A DNA stretch of 9,212 nucleotides from contig JAFEEV010000194.1 in the NCBI GenBank assembly GCA_018240935.1, forward strand, positions 1 to 9,212, written 5' to 3'. The position numbers were made by a program, and so were the translations under genes. Source of the DNA: Pseudomonadota bacterium (GTDB lineage Bacteria; Pseudomonadota; Gammaproteobacteria; Burkholderiales; Nitrosomonadaceae). This document shows, piece by piece, positions 6,418-9,212 of this stretch. The notes below the pieces were generated by a model. The model had not been told where the DNA came from, made no database searches, and saw only the letters and a list, made by a program, of their open reading frames with translations. How positions within the stretch are numbered: position 1 is the stretch's first letter; the number at the start of each line of letters is the position of its first letter.

Positions 6418-7313
6418 AAAAAATCTTGTTGTTTGGCAAAAAAGGCCAAGTAGGATGGGAGTTGCAACGCAGCCTTGCACCGCTGGGCGAACTGATCGCA
6501 TTACATTCAACGAGTACCGATTTTTGCGGCGATCTTACCGATCTTGCCGGCGTTCGACAGACGATACGGAAAATCGCCCCCGACATCATTGTCAATGCGG
6601 CGGCTTATACAGCTGTCGATAAAGCGGAAAGCGAGCCTGAATTGGCTCATGCGCTGAATGCTGAAGCACCCGGTGTCATTGCATCTGAGGCAAAGCAACA
6701 AAATGCCTGGCTAGTTCATTATTCAACGGATTATGTTTTCAATGGTCATGGTGACCAGCCTTTTGTCGAAACTGATGCAACGGAACCGCTGAACACATAT
6801 GGGAAAACCAAGCTGCAAGGAGAAAAAAATATTCAAGCTTCCGGTTGTTTGCATCTGATCTTTCGCACTAGTTGGGTGTATTCGGCCAATGGAAATAATT
6901 TCATAAAAACCATACTTCGCTTAGCGCAGCAGCGCGATAAATTAACCGTTGTCAATGATCAAATCGGATCGCCGACAGGTGCCGAATTGATCGCCGACAT
7001 TACAGCCCTCGCACTGCTCATGACCAAGCATAACCCCGAAATCTCGGGCTTATACCATCTGACCGCAAGCGGCAGCACTTCTTGGTACGAATTTGCCAAA
7101 TACATTCTGGAAAGTGCAGAAAGTGCAAACTTACCGCTCAAAATCAAATCGACGGCTTTGCAGCCGATCGCCAGCAGCGATTTCCCGTCAGCGGCACAAC
7201 GCCCGTTCAATTCACGCTTAAGCTCACTGAAACTGGCAAAAACTTTTGATTTAATGCTTCCAGCATGGCAATGCGGCGTAAAACGCGCACTAACCGAAAT
7301 ATTCAATAAATGA
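6414..7313 (+). CDS. rfbD: dTDP-4-dehydrorhamnose reductase
   Basis: Last step of dTDP-L-rhamnose synthesis: NAD(P)H reduction of dTDP-4-keto-L-rhamnose. The 299-residue product has GKKGQVGWEL (8-17, the GxxGxxG cofactor loop), NAAAYTAVDKAE (61-72), STDYVFNG (104-111, T105 and Y107), the catalytic Y129-x-x-x-K133 in YGKTKLQGE, RTSWVY (151-156) and a C-terminal YHLTASGSTSWYEFA stretch. I chose the ATG at 6414 over a frame opening at 6384. It gives the family N-terminus MKKILLFG, has AGGA upstream, and makes the standard ATGA overlap with rfbB. rfbA and rfbC are not in this window. sppA converges from the other strand 14 bases on. Confidence 0.96.
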   Translation: MKKILLFGKKGQVGWELQRSLAPLGELIALHSTSTDFCGDLTDLAGVRQTIRKIAPDIIVNAAAYTAVDKAESEPELAHALNAEAPGVIASEAKQQNAWLVHYSTDYVFNGHGDQPFVETDATEPLNTYGKTKLQGEKNIQASGCLHLIFRTSWVYSANGNNFIKTILRLAQQRDKLTVVNDQIGSPTGAELIADITALALLMTKHNPEISGLYHLTASGSTSWYEFAKYILESAESANLPLKIKSTALQPIASSDFPSAAQRPFNSRLSSLKLAKTFDLMLPAWQCGVKRALTEIFNK

Positions 7314-7321
7314 TGTCAAAG

Positions 7322-7349
7322 TCTCGCTTAGCGTAAGCTCACTGCGAGA
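7322..7349. other. Stem-loop at the rfbD/sppA convergence
   Basis: TCTCGC (7322-7327) pairs with GCGAGA (7344-7349), and an alternative small stem CTTA/TAAG lies inside. It straddles the 14-base gap and the last codons of sppA. It has no U-run on either strand, so a classic intrinsic terminator is not shown. It could still be a weak shared 3' end structure. Confidence 0.3.
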
Positions 7350-8272
7350 TCGGACATAATGTTAAAGACTATTTGACTGAAGCGTTTGTTAAATAAATCG
7401 GAAAAGCCTTCATGCGGCGTAAAATCTACTAATGTTTCCGCTTGTATAATTTCACGCGCTACATAATCCGCATCGCCCATTTCATCAGCGAGTCCTAAAT
7501 CGATACTTTTTTGTCCTGTCCAAACTATTCCGCTGAATATTTCCGGCGCATCCTTTAAGCGCTCACCTCGTCCTTGTTTTACGACCTGAATGAATTGTTC
7601 GTGTATTTCACGCAGTAATCGCGTTGCATGCTCTTTTTGCACCGGATCTAACGGAGCAAACGGATCCAGAAAGCTTTTGTTTTCACCTGCTGTCAACAAT
7701 CGGCGCTCTACGCCGAGTTTCTCCAAAGTACCGGCAAAACCAAAACCATCTATCAAGACACCGATCGAACCAATCAGGCTTGCCTTATCTACAAAAATTT
7801 TGTCGGCAGCCGCGGCGACATAATATCCCCCGGAAGCGCAAATATCGCCAACGACTGCATACAGTGGTATATCGGGGTATTTGGAGCGCAAGCGCCGTAT
7901 TTCATCATAGATATGACCAGCTTGAACTGGACTTCCACCGGGACTATTGATTCGCAATATTATTCCTTGCGTATTTTTATCCTCAAAAGCGGAACGCAAA
8001 CTTGCATTGACTTTATCCGCGTTGCTGATGCTGTCCGCAGTAATCATTCCCTTTAAATCAATTAGTGCAGTATGCTTTTCAGCGATACGAACCCTTCCAT
8101 CTTCAATCCATCCTAACGCCACGAACAATAAAATAAAAAGGTAGAGAAAAGTAATCAGCTTGAAAAAAATGCCCCACACGCGTGCACGGCGTTGCTCCTG
8201 TAATGAAGCCAAAGCAAGCTTTTCAAGCAGCCGCCTTTCCCAATCATCTTTTTTAATTTCAGATTCGTTCAT
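7328..8272 (-). CDS. sppA: S49 family signal peptide peptidase SppA, single-domain form
   Basis: Membrane-anchored serine/lysine protease that degrades released signal peptides and is linked to envelope quality control. From the ATG at 8272 it is 314 aa. A charged cytoplasmic N-terminus (to about residue 30) is followed by one transmembrane segment (about 34-56, IFFKLITFLYLFILLFVALG) and then the S49 domain. The domain shows INSPGGSPVQAG (near 108-119), the nucleophile S147 in ICASGGYYVAAAADKI, SLIGSIGVL (165-173), and the general-base K199 in TAGENKSFLDP. These serine and lysine numbers are the ones I recall for the short Bacillus SppA. The frame extends to a TTG at 8311, but MNESEIKK gives the more natural start, even though its ribosome binding site is weak. 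Convergent with rfbD. Confidence 0.92.
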   Translation of the reverse strand: MNESEIKKDDWERRLLEKLALASLQEQRRARVWGIFFKLITFLYLFILLFVALGWIEDGRVRIAEKHTALIDLKGMITADSISNADKVNASLRSAFEDKNTQGIILRINSPGGSPVQAGHIYDEIRRLRSKYPDIPLYAVVGDICASGGYYVAAAADKIFVDKASLIGSIGVLIDGFGFAGTLEKLGVERRLLTAGENKSFLDPFAPLDPVQKEHATRLLREIHEQFIQVVKQGRGERLKDAPEIFSGIVWTGQKSIDLGLADEMGDADYVAREIIQAETLVDFTPHEGFSDLFNKRFSQIVFNIMSDLAVSLR

Positions 8273-8311
8273 AACAGCACACTCTAGTGATGAATAAAGT
8301 TTCTTGAACAA

Positions 8312-8594
8312 TTATTTTATGAATAATTGCAACGATTTCAGACAAATAAAGAAAAATGAATAACAAAATATTTCAGAAATCTCATCGGATTTTTCAAACC
8401 GTATTGGATTCTCATAGATGTAAATTAAAGTTTTGACAACAAACATTATAAAACTTTACTCCGTTAGCAAAGCTTAAGAATGAAAGTACCGAGAGCGCTA
8501 CTATGCGGATCTCGCCATTTGCTATTAGAAAATGCCGAGACATATCTTCATGCTAACTGCAATAAATCTAGCAGTGAGATTATCTGAATTCTGT
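8312..8594. other. Gene-free region between sppA and the rRNA operon, with inverted repeats
   Basis: No credible open frame is present. A hairpin has TCTCG-C-CATTT (8510-8520) pairing with AAATG-C-CGAGA (8530-8540), with one C/C mismatch and a 9-base loop. A wider perfect 7-bp inverted repeat, GTTAGCA (8463-8469) with TGCTAAC (8551-8557), encloses that hairpin. A small stem ACTGC (8556-8560) with GCAGT (8571-8575) follows. With the downstream terminator these features could form a structured small RNA. The sppA promoter should also lie here. A minus-strand TATAAT at 8445-8450 is visible but has no good -35 partner. Confidence 0.45.
8433..8460 (+). promoter_or_regulatory. Candidate plus-strand promoter with consensus -35
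   Basis: A perfect TTGACA (8433-8438) is followed after 16 bases by TTTACT (8455-8460, 4 of 6 matches to the -10 consensus). A transcript from about 8467 would run about 175 bases through the inverted repeats to the terminator at 8601-8640. No plus-strand gene is visible downstream, which is why a non-coding product is considered. Confidence 0.35.
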
Positions 8595-8600
8595 AGAAAT

Positions 8601-8640
8601 AAAAAAACCTCTCATCAATTATCTGGATGAGAGGTTTTTT
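8601..8640. terminator. Bidirectional intrinsic terminator after 5S rRNA
   Basis: CCTCTCATC (8608-8616) pairs perfectly with GATGAGAGG (8626-8634) around a 9-base loop. Seven A on the left and six T on the right give a U-run on both strands. On the minus strand it is 8-9 bases beyond the 3' end of 5S rRNA and should end the rRNA operon. On the plus strand it could end a transcript from the 8433-8460 promoter. Confidence 0.92.
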
Positions 8641-8648
8641 AATTGAAT

Positions 8649-8763
8649 GCCTGGCGGTAACCTACTTTCACATGCGGTTGCACACTATCATCGGCGCAGC
8701 TTCGTTTCACGGTTCTGTTCGGGATGGGAAGAGGTGGGTCCAAAGTGCTATGGCCGCCAAGCG
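8649..8763 (-). rRNA. rrf: 5S ribosomal RNA
   Basis: The minus strand carries the conserved 5S core with CCATCCCGAACAG, GTGAAACG, CGCCGATGATAGTG and GTGAAAGTAGGT in the right order over about 115 bases. The terminal helix I forms between GCTTGGCGG at the 5' end (8754-8762) and CCGCCAGGC at the 3' end (8649-8657) with one G-U pair, which fixes the ends within a few bases. It lies downstream of 23S rRNA in the usual order. Confidence 0.97.
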
Positions 8764-8860
8764 TAACTCGAATTTGAATAATATTTTTATAAATATTATT
8801 CATATTTGGAAAAGTATAATTATGGTTAGATTATATAATCTTATAAATTATTAAAGTTAT
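8764..8860 (-). other. 23S-5S internal transcribed spacer with two palindromes
   Basis: This 97-base, very AT-rich spacer contains no tRNA. A 12-bp perfect stem (8775-8786 with 8791-8802, loop TTAT) and a 14-base perfect palindrome AGATTATATAATCT (8828-8841) are visible. Stems in this spacer often serve RNase III or RNase E processing of the rRNA precursor, but that role is inferred here. Confidence 0.6.
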
Positions 8861-9212
8861 AGGATCAAGCCTCACGGTCAATTAGTATCGGTTAGCTTAA
8901 CATATTACTATGCTTCCACACCCGACCTATCAACGTCGTAGTCTTCGACGAACCTTTAGGAGAGTTATACTCTCGGGAAGTCTTATCTTAAGGAGAGTTT
9001 CCCGCTTAGATGCTTTCAGCGGTTATCTCGTCCGCACATAGCTACCCGGCGATACGACTGGCGTCATAACCGGTACACCAGAGGTGCGTCCACTCCGGTC
9101 CTCTCGTACTAGGAGCAGGTCCTTTCAAACTTCCAACGCCCACGGCAGATAGGGACCAAACTGTCTCACGACGTTTTAAACCCAGCTCACGTACCACTTT
9201 AAATGGCGAACA
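8861..9212 (-). rRNA. rrl: 23S ribosomal RNA, 3' terminal part
   Basis: The last 352 or so bases of 23S rRNA on the minus strand; the gene continues beyond the right edge. The sarcin-ricin loop AGTACGAGAGGACC is read at 9097-9110, about 240 bases from the 3' end as in E. coli. The end shows the conserved GCTAACCGATACTAATTGACC and GTGAGGCTTGATCCT. The exact 3' base is set by analogy to within a few bases. No mutation or intron is evident in the part seen. Confidence 0.97.

Noticed and set aside
8273..8311. TTG start of SppA at 8311
   Set aside because: ATG at 8272 gives the more usual N-terminus and length; the extra 13 residues add no known feature.
8627..8854. Plus-strand frame of 75 residues over the 5S gene
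   Set aside because: It is antisense to 5S rRNA and its spacer, so it is not a protein gene.
1..9212. CRISPR array, toxin-antitoxin pair, prophage, defence system or tRNA gene
   Set aside because: No regularly spaced direct repeats, phage or defence proteins, or cloverleaf sequences were seen in the window.

Overview
The window reads as a chromosomal segment of a betaproteobacterium, most likely a Nitrosomonas-like member of the Nitrosomonadales. The basis is the overall look of AccA, the accA-tilS gene pair, the RoxA/YcfD-type hydroxylase and the 5S/23S sequences. The genus is an inference from memory of protein families, not from a search. Base composition is moderate, with AT-rich intergenic DNA and AT-rich small genes at the left end.

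Layout from left to right. Positions 1-124 hold no convincing gene but contain a long imperfect inverted repeat (22-80). A strong bidirectional rho-independent terminator follows (125-164). Two very small lipoprotein genes lie on the minus strand (179-322 and 698-847), separated by about 375 bases without a gene. A MITE-like element with perfect 17-bp terminal inverted repeats (970-1112) abuts the stop codon of a minus-strand JmjC/cupin hydroxylase of the RoxA/YcfD family (1113-2213). Upstream of that, also on the minus strand, is a twin-arginine-exported methionine-R-sulfoxide reductase MsrB (2303-2827).

Divergent from msrB is a plus-strand run. accA (carboxyltransferase alpha subunit, fatty acid synthesis) overlaps tilS (tRNA-Ile lysidine synthetase) by 32 bases. 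After an 80-base gap come rfbB and rfbD, which overlap by 4 bases (ATGA) and encode two of the four dTDP-L-rhamnose enzymes. sppA, a single-domain S49 membrane peptidase, converges on rfbD from the minus strand with only 14 bases between the stop codons.

The right end is the distal part of an rRNA operon on the minus strand: the 3' end of 23S rRNA (running out of the window), an AT-rich 97-base spacer with palindromes, 5S rRNA, and an intrinsic terminator. The roughly 330 bases between sppA and that terminator have no gene but contain structured inverted repeats and a consensus -35 box, so they may hold a small RNA.

Most of the window is housekeeping, and I see no defence system, prophage or complete novel gene cluster. 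The parts worth a second look are the palindromic repeat at the left end, the MITE against the roxA stop codon, the odd 5' end of roxA (no good ATG, a five-G run, a possible ATT start), and the structured sppA-rrn intergenic region.
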